A stretch of DNA of 64,000 nucleotides from Mycolicibacterium frederiksbergense (lineage in GTDB: Bacteria > Actinomycetota > Actinomycetes > Mycobacteriales > Mycobacteriaceae): positions 5,564,249-5,628,248 of the forward strand of contig NZ_CP038799.1 in the NCBI RefSeq assembly GCF_012223425.1, given 5' to 3'. The translations under genes and the position numbers were made by a program. This document shows positions 6,823 through 16,625 of this stretch, in pieces. The stretch's first letter is position 1, and each line of letters opens with the position of its first letter. Below the pieces are notes generated by a model. The model did no database searches. It saw only the letters and a list, made by a program, of their open reading frames with translations, and was not told where the DNA came from.

Positions 6823-9144
6823 TCAGCTGTTGCGGCGGAACCACCGGGGTTTACGGAAGCGTTCACCGAGACTCTTTGTGTCCGTACTTGATTCGGCGTC
6901 GGTGTTCACAGCGGGCGACTCTTGGGAATCGGTCACAGAGTCGTCAGAAGCGACAGGCCGTGCGGTCAAGACCTCGGACACCGCAGCTTCCGAGGTCACC
7001 TCCGCGGCGGTGGCCTCTTCGGCGTCGACTGGTTCCTCAGTCGGGACAGACTCGTCGGTGGCTTCCGCCGTGTCGGCTGCCTCGGCCTCGGGTGACTCCT
7101 CGACTTCTGCGGGCTCACCATCGGCATCGGGCTCATCGGTCACGGCCTCGGACATCGCAATGACAGCGTCGCCCTCGGCTTCCTCGGCTTCCTCGGCTTC
7201 CTCGGTTTCCTCGGACTCCGAGTCGGCGAGCTCGACAGCCGCTGTCTCGACGGGCTCATCCTCGTCGGAATCGCTGTCGACGACCTCGGCCTCGGGTGAC
7301 TCCTCGTCTTCGGCGGGCTCAGCATCAGCATCGGGCTCATCGGTCACGGCCTCAGACACCGCCGCCTCGTCGGAGTCGCTGGCGGCCACCTCGGCCTCGG
7401 CAACGGCTTCTACGGCGTCGACTGGCTCCTCAGCCGGGACAGACTCGTCGGCAGCCACAGGCTGTGCGGTCAAGACCTCGGACACCGCAGCTTCCGAGGT
7501 CACCTCCGCGGCCACGGGCGCACTCGCGGCCTCGTCGGTACCGCTGTCAGCCGCCCCGGCCTCGGCAACGGCCTCGGGAACCGCCTCTTCGGCGTCGACT
7601 GGCTCCTCAGCTGCCGCCGACGCGTCGGCGGCCTCCGCCGTGTCGGCTGCCTCAGCCTCGGGTGACTCCTCGACTTCTGCGGGCTCACCATCGGCATCGG
7701 GCTCATCGGTCACGGCCTCGGACATCGCAGTGACAGCGTCGCCCTCGGCTTCCTCGGACTCCGAGTCGGCAAGCTCGACAACTGCAGTCTCGACGGGCTC
7801 CTCCTCGTCGGAATCGCTGTCGACGACCTTGGCCTCAGCAACGGCCTCGGCAATGGCTTCTTCGGCGGCGACCGGCTCCGCAGCTGCCGCCGACGCGTCG
7901 GCGGCCTCCGCCGTGTCGGCTGCCTCAGCCTCGGGTGACTCCTCGACTTCTGCGGGCTCACCATCGGCAACGGACTCATCGGTCACGGCCTCGGACATCG
8001 CAGTGACAGCGTCGCCCTCGGCTTCCTCGGCCTCCTCGGACTCCGAGTCGACGAGCTCGACAACCGCCGTCTCTACAGGCTCTTCGACGTCGTCAGCCTC
8101 ATCGGCGGCGTCGGCCACCGTTGCGTCCTCGGCAGTCGCCGAGTCCCCACCTGGCGGACTCTCCGAGTCCTTGCGGTCGGCCTCACCCGCGACCTTGGCG
8201 GCGGCGACCACACCCGCGACGGCACCCACCTGGATCACCTCGGTGGCCGCCTCGTCGGCGACCGAGGTCTCACCGATGTCGGCGTTGCCGCGAAGTGACG
8301 CCGGATCCTCGCGCCCCTTGGGCGCCACCATCACGTAAACCACCGCCGCGATGAAGACGAACGTGGAGGTGAACGAGTTGACCCGGATACCGGCGATCAG
8401 CGTCGCGGTATCGCTGCGCAACAACTCGACCCAGAACCGGCCGAGACAGTAACCGGCGACATACAGCGCGAACACCTTGCCGTGGCCGAGCTTGTAGCGC
8501 CGGTCGACCCAGATCAGCAGCGCAAAAATCAGGAGATTCCACAGCAGTTCGTACAGGAACGTGGGGTGGACGACACCGACCACCTCGCCCGTCGACACAC
8601 CGTTGAGGGAGTCACGGAACCCGGCAGCATCACGGCGTTCGTAGATCTCCAGGCCCCACGGCAGGGTCGTCGCCCGGCCGTACAGCTCCTGGTTGAAATA
8701 GTTACCCAGACGTCCGATGGCCTGCGCCAGGATGATGCCCGGCGCAACGGCATCTCCGAACGCGGGCAGCGGGATTCCCCGTCGCCGGCAGGCGATCCAG
8801 GCTCCGACCCCGCCGAGAGCCACCGCACCCCAGATGCCCAGTCCGCCATCCCAGATCCGGAACGCCGCGCCCAACCCGGCGCCGCCGGTCCCGAAGTAGG
8901 TGGGCCAGTCGGTCATGACGTGATAGATGCGGCCACCGACCAGCCCGAACGGCACCGCCCACAAGGCGATGTCGTAGATCACGCCACGTTCGCCGCCGCG
9001 TGCCTCCCACCGCCGATCACCGATGACCAGCGCAGCGACGATGCCGATGATGATGCACAGCGCGTACGCACGCAGCGGTACCGGACCGATGAACCAGACA
9101 CCCTGCGCGGGGCTGGGGATGTAGGCCAGTGTCGTCACGGTCAT
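6823..9144 (-). CDS. lgt: Prolipoprotein diacylglyceryl transferase with a very long acidic tail
   Basis: Transfers diacylglycerol from phosphatidylglycerol to the lipobox cysteine of prolipoproteins, the first step of lipoprotein maturation, in the cytoplasmic membrane. Residues 1 to about 285 are a standard multi-helix Lgt core with GRIYHVMTDW, FRIWDGGLGIWG, the signature GRLGNYFNQELYGR, and TFLYELLWN. The remaining nearly 490 residues are low-complexity, rich in Ala, Glu, Asp, Val and Ser, built from internal repeats, and end in a basic segment (ERFRKPRWFRRNS). Family members are usually 260-300 residues; mycobacterial ones have tails but 773 is large. By Lgt topology the tail should face the cytoplasm. 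The ATG start overlaps the trpA stop (ATGA). Confidence 0.95.
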   Translation of the reverse strand: MTVTTLAYIPSPAQGVWFIGPVPLRAYALCIIIGIVAALVIGDRRWEARGGERGVIYDIALWAVPFGLVGGRIYHVMTDWPTYFGTGGAGLGAAFRIWDGGLGIWGAVALGGVGAWIACRRRGIPLPAFGDAVAPGIILAQAIGRLGNYFNQELYGRATTLPWGLEIYERRDAAGFRDSLNGVSTGEVVGVVHPTFLYELLWNLLIFALLIWVDRRYKLGHGKVFALYVAGYCLGRFWVELLRSDTATLIAGIRVNSFTSTFVFIAAVVYVMVAPKGREDPASLRGNADIGETSVADEAATEVIQVGAVAGVVAAAKVAGEADRKDSESPPGGDSATAEDATVADAADEADDVEEPVETAVVELVDSESEEAEEAEGDAVTAMSEAVTDESVADGEPAEVEESPEAEAADTAEAADASAAAAEPVAAEEAIAEAVAEAKVVDSDSDEEEPVETAVVELADSESEEAEGDAVTAMSEAVTDEPDADGEPAEVEESPEAEAADTAEAADASAAAEEPVDAEEAVPEAVAEAGAADSGTDEAASAPVAAEVTSEAAVSEVLTAQPVAADESVPAEEPVDAVEAVAEAEVAASDSDEAAVSEAVTDEPDADAEPAEDEESPEAEVVDSDSDEDEPVETAAVELADSESEETEEAEEAEEAEGDAVIAMSEAVTDEPDADGEPAEVEESPEAEAADTAEATDESVPTEEPVDAEEATAAEVTSEAAVSEVLTARPVASDDSVTDSQESPAVNTDAESSTDTKSLGERFRKPRWFRRNS
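7061..8030 (-). repeat. Internal 127-bp repeats within the lgt tail
   Basis: Three near-identical 127-bp units lie at about 7061-7187, 7631-7757 and 7904-8030, with a diverged partial copy near 7288-7360. Starts are 570 and 273 bp apart, both multiples of three, so all copies encode the same peptide (DEPDADGEPAEVEESPEAEA and flanks). A shorter 9-bp tandem run (CTTCCTCGG, four units, 7179-7214) encodes EEA triplets. In-frame duplication and recombination is the likely origin. Confidence 0.85.
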
Positions 9145-9925
9145 GCCCGCACCGCCTGGCGCACACCTTCGGCGAGTTCGGCGGTCAGGGCGCGCAGCGC
9201 CGGCAGACCGTCGTCGAGAGCCGATACCAGCGCCGAGCCGACGATCACACCGTCCGCGTAGGCGCCGATCTCGGCGGCCTGCTGACGCGAGCGCACGCCG
9301 AGTCCGACGCCGACCGGGATATCCGATATCGCCTTGACCCGGCTCACCAGCTCCGGTGCGGCGTTCGACACGGCATCACGCGCACCCGTCACACCCATGG
9401 TCGACGCGGCGTAGACGAACCCGCGTGAGGCCTCGACCGTCGCGGCCAACCGCTCCTGCGTCGATGACGGCGCCACCAGGAAAATCCGGTCGAGATCGTG
9501 TTGCTCCGACACCCTAATCCACTCATCGGCTTCATCCGGGATCAGATCCGGCGTGATGAGGCCCAGTCCACCCGCCGATGCCAGATCCCGTGCGAAGGTC
9601 TCGACGCCCTTGCACAGCACCGGATTCCAATAGGTCATCACCACGGCGTGACCACCGGCGTTGCTGATGGCCTCGACGGCCCGCAAGGCGTCATACACCC
9701 GTACGCCGCCGGCCAACGCCACCTCGGTGGCCCGTGCGATGGTCGGCCCGTCCATACCGGGATCGGAGTAGGCGACACCGACCTCGATGATGTCGGCGCC
9801 GGATTCGACCATGGCCGTCATCGCCGAGATGGATGTCTCGACATCCGGATAGCCGGTCGGCAGGTAGCCGATGAGCGCCGAGCGGCCCTCGGCGCGGCAA
9901 CCATCGAACAATCCGGCGAGCCGGC

Positions 9926-9929
<4 letters not shown>
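9141..9929 (-). CDS. trpA: Tryptophan synthase alpha subunit
   Basis: 262 residues, full length. Cleaves indole-3-glycerol phosphate to indole, which is channelled to TrpB. Visible family features are the catalytic region AYSDPGMDGPTIARA, the loop around VVMTYWNPVL, LITPDLIPDEADEW, and GVGLGVRSRQQA near the phosphate site. The GTG start (9929) overlaps the trpB stop (GTGA) and its own stop overlaps the lgt start, so trpB-trpA-lgt form a coupled chain. Confidence 0.97.
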
Positions 9930-11185
<1,256 letters not shown>

Positions 11186-11192
11186 GTCTAAC

Positions 11193-12011
11193 TCAGCGGG
11201 CGGGTTTCGGGCAGGACGGGTGAGCGCCTGCGGTGACAAGGTCGGATACGGCACTACGCGGGTCGCCACTGGTGACCAGGCCCTCCCCGACGAGCACGGC
11301 ATCGGCGCCAGCACCGGCGTAGGCCAGCAGGTCGGCCGTGCCGCGGATGCCGGACTCGGCAACGCGGATGACCTTTGACGGCAGTCCCGGCGCGATCCGC
11401 GCGAAGCAGTCGCGATCGACCTCCAGGGTCTTGAGGTTGCGCGCGTTGACGCCGATGACCGAAGCGCCGGCCTGCAGGGCGCGGTCGGCCTCCTCCTCGG
11501 TGTGCACCTCGACCAGGGCGGTCATCCCGAGCGATTCGGTGCGGTCGAGCATCGACTCCAGGGCCTTTTGCTCCAGCGCCGCCACGATCAGCAGCAGCAT
11601 GTCTGCGCCATGGGCGCGGGCCTCATGGATCTGGTACGGGCCGACGATGAAGTCCTTGCGCAGCACCGGAATCGACACCGCCGCACGCACACTGTCCAGA
11701 TCGTCGAGCGATCCGTTGAAGCGGCGTTCCTCGGTGAGCACGCTGATGACGCGAGCGCCACCGTCCTCGTAGGCCTTCGCCAGCTGCGCGGGATCTGCGA
11801 TCGACGCCAACTCACCACGTGAAGGGCTGGCACGCTTGACTTCGGCGATCACAGCGATGCCGGGCACACGAAGCGCGGCCATCACATCCAGTGGCGGCCG
11901 CGCATCTTTGGCCCGTTGCTTGATGTCGGCGAAGCTCACGGCGGCTTCACGGGTGGCAACGTCGGCGCGGACTCCTTCGATGATGGAGTCGAGCACGGTC
12001 GCCGAACTCAT
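11193..12011 (-). CDS. trpC: Indole-3-glycerol phosphate synthase
   Basis: 272 residues from ATG 12011 (MSSATVLDSIIEGVRADVA), matching mycobacterial TrpC throughout, including the shared C-terminus HPSCPKPAR. TIM barrel converting CdRP to indole-3-glycerol phosphate; catalytic stretches EVKRASPSRG, LRKDFIV, ALVEVHTEEE, GVNARNLKTLEVD and ESGIRG are intact. A 116-bp gap separates it from the upstream membrane-protein gene; an SD-like AAAGGA precedes the ATG. Confidence 0.97.
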   Translation of the reverse strand: MSSATVLDSIIEGVRADVATREAAVSFADIKQRAKDARPPLDVMAALRVPGIAVIAEVKRASPSRGELASIADPAQLAKAYEDGGARVISVLTEERRFNGSLDDLDSVRAAVSIPVLRKDFIVGPYQIHEARAHGADMLLLIVAALEQKALESMLDRTESLGMTALVEVHTEEEADRALQAGASVIGVNARNLKTLEVDRDCFARIAPGLPSKVIRVAESGIRGTADLLAYAGAGADAVLVGEGLVTSGDPRSAVSDLVTAGAHPSCPKPAR

Positions 12012-12127
12012 TGGCCATCGTCCTTTTCCGTCGGCCGGGATCCCCCCGGAATGGTCTGCGTCGACCACGTCGATGTCATGGACCCCGTTGTTTTCTGAAA
12101 GGTTAGTCGCCAGCGCCACACCTTCTG

Positions 12128-12751
12128 TCACCGACCCTGGTTGTCCGGATCCGCCGTGTTCGGCTCGCTGGTGGGATCGCTTCCCTCGTCCAACGCGTCC
12201 CACATCATCCGCTCCGACATTCCCTCCGGGCCGCCGCCGTCGGCCGTTTCCGATCGCACCGCGTCGCGTCGTGCCGCCGGCGCGACGTAACGGGCCGTAG
12301 ACGTCCGAGCGGTCGCCGCCGAACGCATCAACAATCCGGCCGCGACCAGCGCAATCACCGCGGCAGCCACCGCCACGCCGGCGCCGGCGTAGAAGCGCTG
12401 TGAGCCCACCAGCGCGGAGACCGGGACCTCGGCAAGACCGGCAGCGCGTACCGCGACGTCATGGGTCACCCACTGGCTGATGCCCAGATAGGCGATCCCG
12501 GCGCCCGACACGGCGACCAGGACGGCCACCGCGCGCAACAGCAGGCCCCGGACGGCCAGCGCGGCCACCGCCGCCGCCAGCAGCACCAGGGCGAGCGGCA
12601 CCAGCGCCGTCGACCAGGCCGCACCCGACAATGTCGAGGTCTTGGGCTGCCCGAGACCGTCGAACGTGCTCACCTCGACCCAGGGCAGGCGCGAGGCCCC
12701 CCACAGCGCCAACGCGCCGAGGGCCAACAGAGCCTGCGCGATCCGGATCAT
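12128..12751 (-). CDS. Tryptophan-biosynthesis-associated integral membrane protein
   Basis: 207 residues with about four membrane helices (LLALGALALWG, ALVPLALVLLAAAVAALAV, LLLRAVAVLVAVSGAGIAYL, AGVAVAAAVIALVAAGLL) and a polar C-terminus. This is the actinobacterial trp-operon-linked family (TIGR02234 type), found between trpE and trpC in mycobacteria; its biochemical role is unknown. The ATG overlaps the trpE stop (ATGA), so it is translated with trpE. Confidence 0.9.
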   Translation of the reverse strand: MIRIAQALLALGALALWGASRLPWVEVSTFDGLGQPKTSTLSGAAWSTALVPLALVLLAAAVAALAVRGLLLRAVAVLVAVSGAGIAYLGISQWVTHDVAVRAAGLAEVPVSALVGSQRFYAGAGVAVAAAVIALVAAGLLMRSAATARTSTARYVAPAARRDAVRSETADGGGPEGMSERMMWDALDEGSDPTSEPNTADPDNQGR

Positions 12752-14313
12752 TGGACCGGCGGGCAGGAGCGAAGCGACCCGGGAATGGGCACTGCCAGCG
12801 TCTCGGCCGCCGCGATCGCGTTCAGCACCGCCTTGGCCTTGTTGGCGGACTCGTTGTACTCGTAGGGCCCGTTGGAGTCGGCCACGACTCCCCCGCCGGC
12901 CTGCACGTAGGCGGTGCCGTCGCGCATGAGGGCGGTCCGGATCGCGATCGCGAAATCAGCGTTACCGGCGAAGTCCAGGTAGCCGAGCACGCCGCCATAG
13001 AGGCCGCGCCGGGTCAGCTCGACCTCCTCGATGAGTTCCATGGCGCGGACCTTGGGCGCACCGGACAGCGTGCCCGCCGGGAAGCACGCGGTCACGGCGT
13101 CCAGCGCGGTCCTGCCGTCGGCGAGATGCCCGGTCACCGTCGACACCAGGTGCATGACGTGGCTGTAGCGCTCGATGTGGCTGTAGTCCTCCACCCGCAC
13201 CGTCCCCGGCTGACACACCCGCCCCAGATCGTTGCGGCCCAGATCGACCAGCATCAGGTGCTCGGCGCGTTCCTTCTCGTCGGCCAGCAGCTCCTTCTCC
13301 AGGAGCACGTCCTCCTCCTCGGTGTCCCCGCGCCACCGGGTCCCGGCGATCGGATGCGTGGTCGCCTTGCCGTCCTTGACGGTGACCAACGCCTCCGGGC
13401 TGGACCCGACGACGGAGAACTCAAGTCCCCCTTCGGCATTCGGCACGTTGAGCAGGTACATGTACGGGCTCGGATTGGTCGCCCGCAGCATCCGGTAGAC
13501 ATCCAGTGGATCGGCGGCGGTATCGATCTCGAAACGCTGTGAGGGCACCACCTGGAACGCCTCACCGGCCTCGATATCTGCGACCAGTTTGTCCACGATC
13601 GCGCTGTACTCCTGCACGGTGCGCTGCGCGCGGAACTGCGGCTGCGGCCGGCTGAAGGTGGACACCGTGGAATGCAGCGGTTCGGCGAGGGCGGCCGTCA
13701 TCACGTCGAGGCGGGCCACCGCATCGTCGTAGGCCTCGTCGACGCGGTCGTCGGTACCGTTCCAGTTCACCGCGTTGGCGATCAGGGTGATGGTGCCCTC
13801 GTGGTGGTCGACGGCGGCGATGTCGGTGGCCAGCAGCAGCAGCATGTCGGGCAGCCCCAGATCGTCCACCGCGATCTCCGGCAGCCGTTCCAGCCTGCGC
13901 ACCATGTCGTAGGCGAAGTACCCGACCAGCCCCGACGACAGCGGCGGCAGCCCGGGCAGCGCGGCGGTGGCCAGCAGATCCAGCGTGCTGGCCAGCGCGA
14001 CGAGCGGGTCGCCACCCGACGGTGCGTCTTTCGGCGTCGCGCCCAGCCAGACCGCCTCGCCGTCGCGGACCGTCAGCGCCGACGGCGCGCCGGCACCGAT
14101 GAACGACCACCGCGACCAGGACCGTCCGTTCTCGGCGGATTCCAGCAGGAACGTGCCCGGCCGGTTGGCGGCCAGCTTGCGGTACGCCGACAGCGGTGTC
14201 TCGCTGTCGGCCAGCACCTTGCGGGTCACCGGAACCACCCGGTGCCCGGCGGCGAGTTCCCGGAAGTCCTCGCGAGGCGTGGTGACGGCCAGCGTGACGG
14301 TGTTGGGTTGCAC
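12748..14313 (-). CDS. trpE: Anthranilate synthase component I
   Basis: 521 residues from GTG 14313 (MQPNTVTLAVTTPREDF), chosen because the family match starts at TTPREDFRELAAGHRVVPVT and because GGGAGG-like SD bases lie 8-9 nt upstream. Converts chorismate to anthranilate with the glutaminase subunit encoded elsewhere. The N-terminal Trp-feedback motif LLESAENG and the chorismate-site motifs (PIAGTRWRG, DLGRNDLGRV, FPAGTLSGAPK, GNADFAIAIRT, QAGGGVVADS) are intact. It heads the trp operon and is divergent from bcpB across 52 bp. No leader peptide is evident in that short gap. Confidence 0.96.
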   Translation of the reverse strand: MQPNTVTLAVTTPREDFRELAAGHRVVPVTRKVLADSETPLSAYRKLAANRPGTFLLESAENGRSWSRWSFIGAGAPSALTVRDGEAVWLGATPKDAPSGGDPLVALASTLDLLATAALPGLPPLSSGLVGYFAYDMVRRLERLPEIAVDDLGLPDMLLLLATDIAAVDHHEGTITLIANAVNWNGTDDRVDEAYDDAVARLDVMTAALAEPLHSTVSTFSRPQPQFRAQRTVQEYSAIVDKLVADIEAGEAFQVVPSQRFEIDTAADPLDVYRMLRATNPSPYMYLLNVPNAEGGLEFSVVGSSPEALVTVKDGKATTHPIAGTRWRGDTEEEDVLLEKELLADEKERAEHLMLVDLGRNDLGRVCQPGTVRVEDYSHIERYSHVMHLVSTVTGHLADGRTALDAVTACFPAGTLSGAPKVRAMELIEEVELTRRGLYGGVLGYLDFAGNADFAIAIRTALMRDGTAYVQAGGGVVADSNGPYEYNESANKAKAVLNAIAAAETLAVPIPGSLRSCPPVQ

Positions 14314-14365
14314 GGGCCCAATCCTCCCAGACGCCGGAAAGCCGTTCGGCGTAGCGTGGGCAGCC

Positions 14366-14830
14366 GTGACGCTAATCAAGACCGGTGACCGCGTAGCCGA
14401 GTTCGAACTGCCCGACCAGACCGGCACCATGCGCAGTCTGTCGGCACTTCTCGAAGACGGACCAGTGGTGTTGTTCTTCTACCCCGCCGCGATGACGCCC
14501 GGCTGCACCAAGGAGGCCTGTCACTTCCGCGACCTGGCCGCCGAGTTCGCCGCCGCCGGTGCCTCCCGGGTGGGCATCAGCACCGACGCGGTGGAGAAGC
14601 AGGCCAAGTTCGCCGATCAGCAGCGCTTCGACTACCCGCTGCTCTCCGACGCCGACGGCAAGGTCGCCACCGAGTTCGGGGTGAAGCGCGGCCTGCTCGG
14701 CAAGCTGATGCCGGTCAAGCGGACGACGTTCGTGATCGACACCGACCGCACCGTGCTCGAGGTCATCTCCAGCGAGTTCAGCATGGACACCCACGCCGAC
14801 AAGGCCCTCGAGGTGCTCAGGGCGCGTTGA
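14366..14830 (+). CDS. bcpB: Thiol peroxidase of the BCP/peroxiredoxin Q family
   Basis: 154 residues from GTG 14366. Thioredoxin-fold peroxiredoxin reducing peroxides; the peroxidatic cysteine is in TPGCTKEAC, with a second cysteine five residues later as candidate resolving residue. Synteny (divergent from trpE) and length fit mycobacterial BcpB (Rv1608c). A TAGCGT -10 (14352-14357) lies 8 nt before the start, suggesting an essentially leaderless mRNA. It is followed by and overlaps the ABC ATPase gene. Confidence 0.93.
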   Translation: MTLIKTGDRVAEFELPDQTGTMRSLSALLEDGPVVLFFYPAAMTPGCTKEACHFRDLAAEFAAAGASRVGISTDAVEKQAKFADQQRFDYPLLSDADGKVATEFGVKRGLLGKLMPVKRTTFVIDTDRTVLEVISSEFSMDTHADKALEVLRAR

Positions 14831-15633
14831 CCGTGACACCGGTACTGGAGATCACCGATGTCACCTTCCGCCGCGACGGCAAGCAGATCATCGACGGCAT
14901 CTCGCTGACGGTGCAGGCCGGTGAACACTGGGCGCTGCTGGGACCCAACGGCGCCGGTAAGAGCACACTGCTGGGCTTCTGCGCGGCGGTCACGTTCCCC
15001 AGCAGCGGCACGGTGCGCATCCTGGGCGGGCAGATGGGGCGCACCGATCTGTCGGTGCTGCGCCGATCCATCGGCCATGTCAATCCGCGGCACCGGTTGC
15101 AGTACCCGCTGACGGTGCGCCAGGTGGTACTCACCGGTTTCACCGCGACCGTGGATACCGCGGCGCGCTGGACCCCCAGCCCCGAGCAGGTGCGCCGGGC
15201 CGATGAACTGATCGACACCGTCGGGCTGTCGGAGCGCGCCGACGCCATCTGGCCGACGCTGTCCCAAGGCGAGCGCGGACGGTCGCTGATCGCCCGCGCC
15301 CTGATCGCCGACCCGCGGCTGCTGCTGCTGGATGAACCCAGCACCGGCCTGGACGTGGCCGCCCGCGAGCAACTGCTGGAAACCATTGACACACTGGAGG
15401 TCACCCATCCCGAGATGGCCTCCATCCTGGTGACCCATCACCTGGAGGAACTGCCCACCAGCACCACCCATGCGCTGCTGATCGGCGCGGGCCGCACGGT
15501 GGCCATCGGTCCGGCCCGGAGCACCGTGACCACCGAGCACGTCAGCGCCGCATTCCGGCATCCGGTGACGGTGGGGTTCGTCGACGGCCGGTGGAGCGCG
15601 CGGGCCAAGGCCAGTTCCAGGGTGGTTGGCTAA
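14827..15633 (+). CDS. ABC transporter ATP-binding protein (YlmA-like)
   Basis: 268 residues. Walker A GPNGAGKST (about 39-47), a slightly altered signature LSQGERGR, Walker B LLLLDEPSTGLD and the switch region LVTHH are present. There is no membrane partner next to it, so the substrate is unknown; orphan ATPases of this type (YlmA/ModF-like) may be soluble. The TTG at 14827 overlaps the bcpB stop; a GTG at 14833 is an equally possible start. Its 3' end overlaps the convergent restriction-endonuclease-like gene by 4 bp. Confidence 0.88.
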   Translation: MTVTPVLEITDVTFRRDGKQIIDGISLTVQAGEHWALLGPNGAGKSTLLGFCAAVTFPSSGTVRILGGQMGRTDLSVLRRSIGHVNPRHRLQYPLTVRQVVLTGFTATVDTAARWTPSPEQVRRADELIDTVGLSERADAIWPTLSQGERGRSLIARALIADPRLLLLDEPSTGLDVAAREQLLETIDTLEVTHPEMASILVTHHLEELPTSTTHALLIGAGRTVAIGPARSTVTTEHVSAAFRHPVTVGFVDGRWSARAKASSRVVG

Positions 15634-16625
15634 CCGATCGGGGCCTGATCGCGGCGACGGCGCGCCTCGCGGTGCCGGGTCACCGGCGCGGTGTCGATGA
15701 CGCGGTTGGCCATGATGGCCAGAAACCTGGCCGGCTGCAACTGCGGCGGCACCACATCGTGGCGGATCGCGATGTCCGGCAGCGCTGCCAGCGCCTCGTC
15801 GACCGCGGCGGTCGCGACGTCGACGATCTCGAAAAGCAGTCCGGATTCCGCCTTTTCGACGCTGTCCACCTCGTCCTCGGGTGACTCGACTCCCTCTGCC
15901 TCGTAGTCGATCATGACCAGCGCGGTGGCGTGATAGGCGTCGTCCTCGGTGCCCAGCTTGCCCAGCAGGTCGATCAGCCACTCGGCCTTGTCGGGCTCGG
16001 AGGTCAGGATCGTCGAACGCAGGCCGTAGACGAAACCGAGCGCCGCCAGCGGGTGCCGCAGCCGCAGGTTCTTGGCGTCCCCGTAGCTCTCCTCGACACG
16101 GTTGGCGGCGTTCTTGCCGAAGCTGGAATCCATCCGCTTGGTGCTGATCAGCAACTCCGGACCGGTATCCCAGTCGGACATGACGACGTCGACCTGCTTC
16201 ATGTAGTGCTTGCCGAGCACGCTGGCGCTGGAGCCGACGATGCCCTTCATCGAGCGTCCCAGCCGCGCCTCGATGAGCTGACGTTCCCGTTGTGGCAGCG
16301 CCTCGAGCAGACTGGCGATCGCACCCGGCATGATCCGCGGGTCGGTGGGTCGCGGCCACACCGCATCCGGTTCGAAGCCCGCGCGGCGCAACTCGTAGGA
16401 CATCCACACGTCCAGGGCCAGCGCGGGCACCCCGGTGGTCGACGGGGCATCCAGGTACAGCGGTACGCCGAGCAGTTTGCGCAGCACCTTGAAGTCCGGG
16501 CGGAAGGTCAACGCGTCAGCGGTCCGCAGCCACGGGTTGGTGTGCACCCCGGCGGGCGCGGCGTCGGCGACGATCCGGTCGAAGATGGCCCAGGCGGTGG
16601 CTTTGGTGGAGGGCTCAGCGGGCAC
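15630..16625 (-). CDS. Probable type II restriction endonuclease
   Basis: 331 residues, GTG start overlapping the methyltransferase end by 11 bp. I infer a restriction endonuclease from the obligate pairing with a DNA adenine methyltransferase and from a plausible PD-(D/E)xK-like centre: D146 and D151/D153, then ISTK with S161 and K163, and E178/E179 about 15 residues later. A SxK with a displaced glutamate recalls the NgoMIV/Cfr10I arrangement; this is inference, not family assignment. The family name and recognition site are not known to me; SalI/XamI-like pairs have similar sizes. No membrane segments. At this spot M. tuberculosis has chaA. Confidence 0.7.
   Translation of the reverse strand: MPAEPSTKATAWAIFDRIVADAAPAGVHTNPWLRTADALTFRPDFKVLRKLLGVPLYLDAPSTTGVPALALDVWMSYELRRAGFEPDAVWPRPTDPRIMPGAIASLLEALPQRERQLIEARLGRSMKGIVGSSASVLGKHYMKQVDVVMSDWDTGPELLISTKRMDSSFGKNAANRVEESYGDAKNLRLRHPLAALGFVYGLRSTILTSEPDKAEWLIDLLGKLGTEDDAYHATALVMIDYEAEGVESPEDEVDSVEKAESGLLFEIVDVATAAVDEALAALPDIAIRHDVVPPQLQPARFLAIMANRVIDTAPVTRHREARRRRDQAPIG

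Noticed and set aside
6830..8338. 502-residue Ser/Ala-rich open frame on the plus strand
   Set aside because: It is the antisense shadow of the repetitive lgt tail; it has no start signals or family features.
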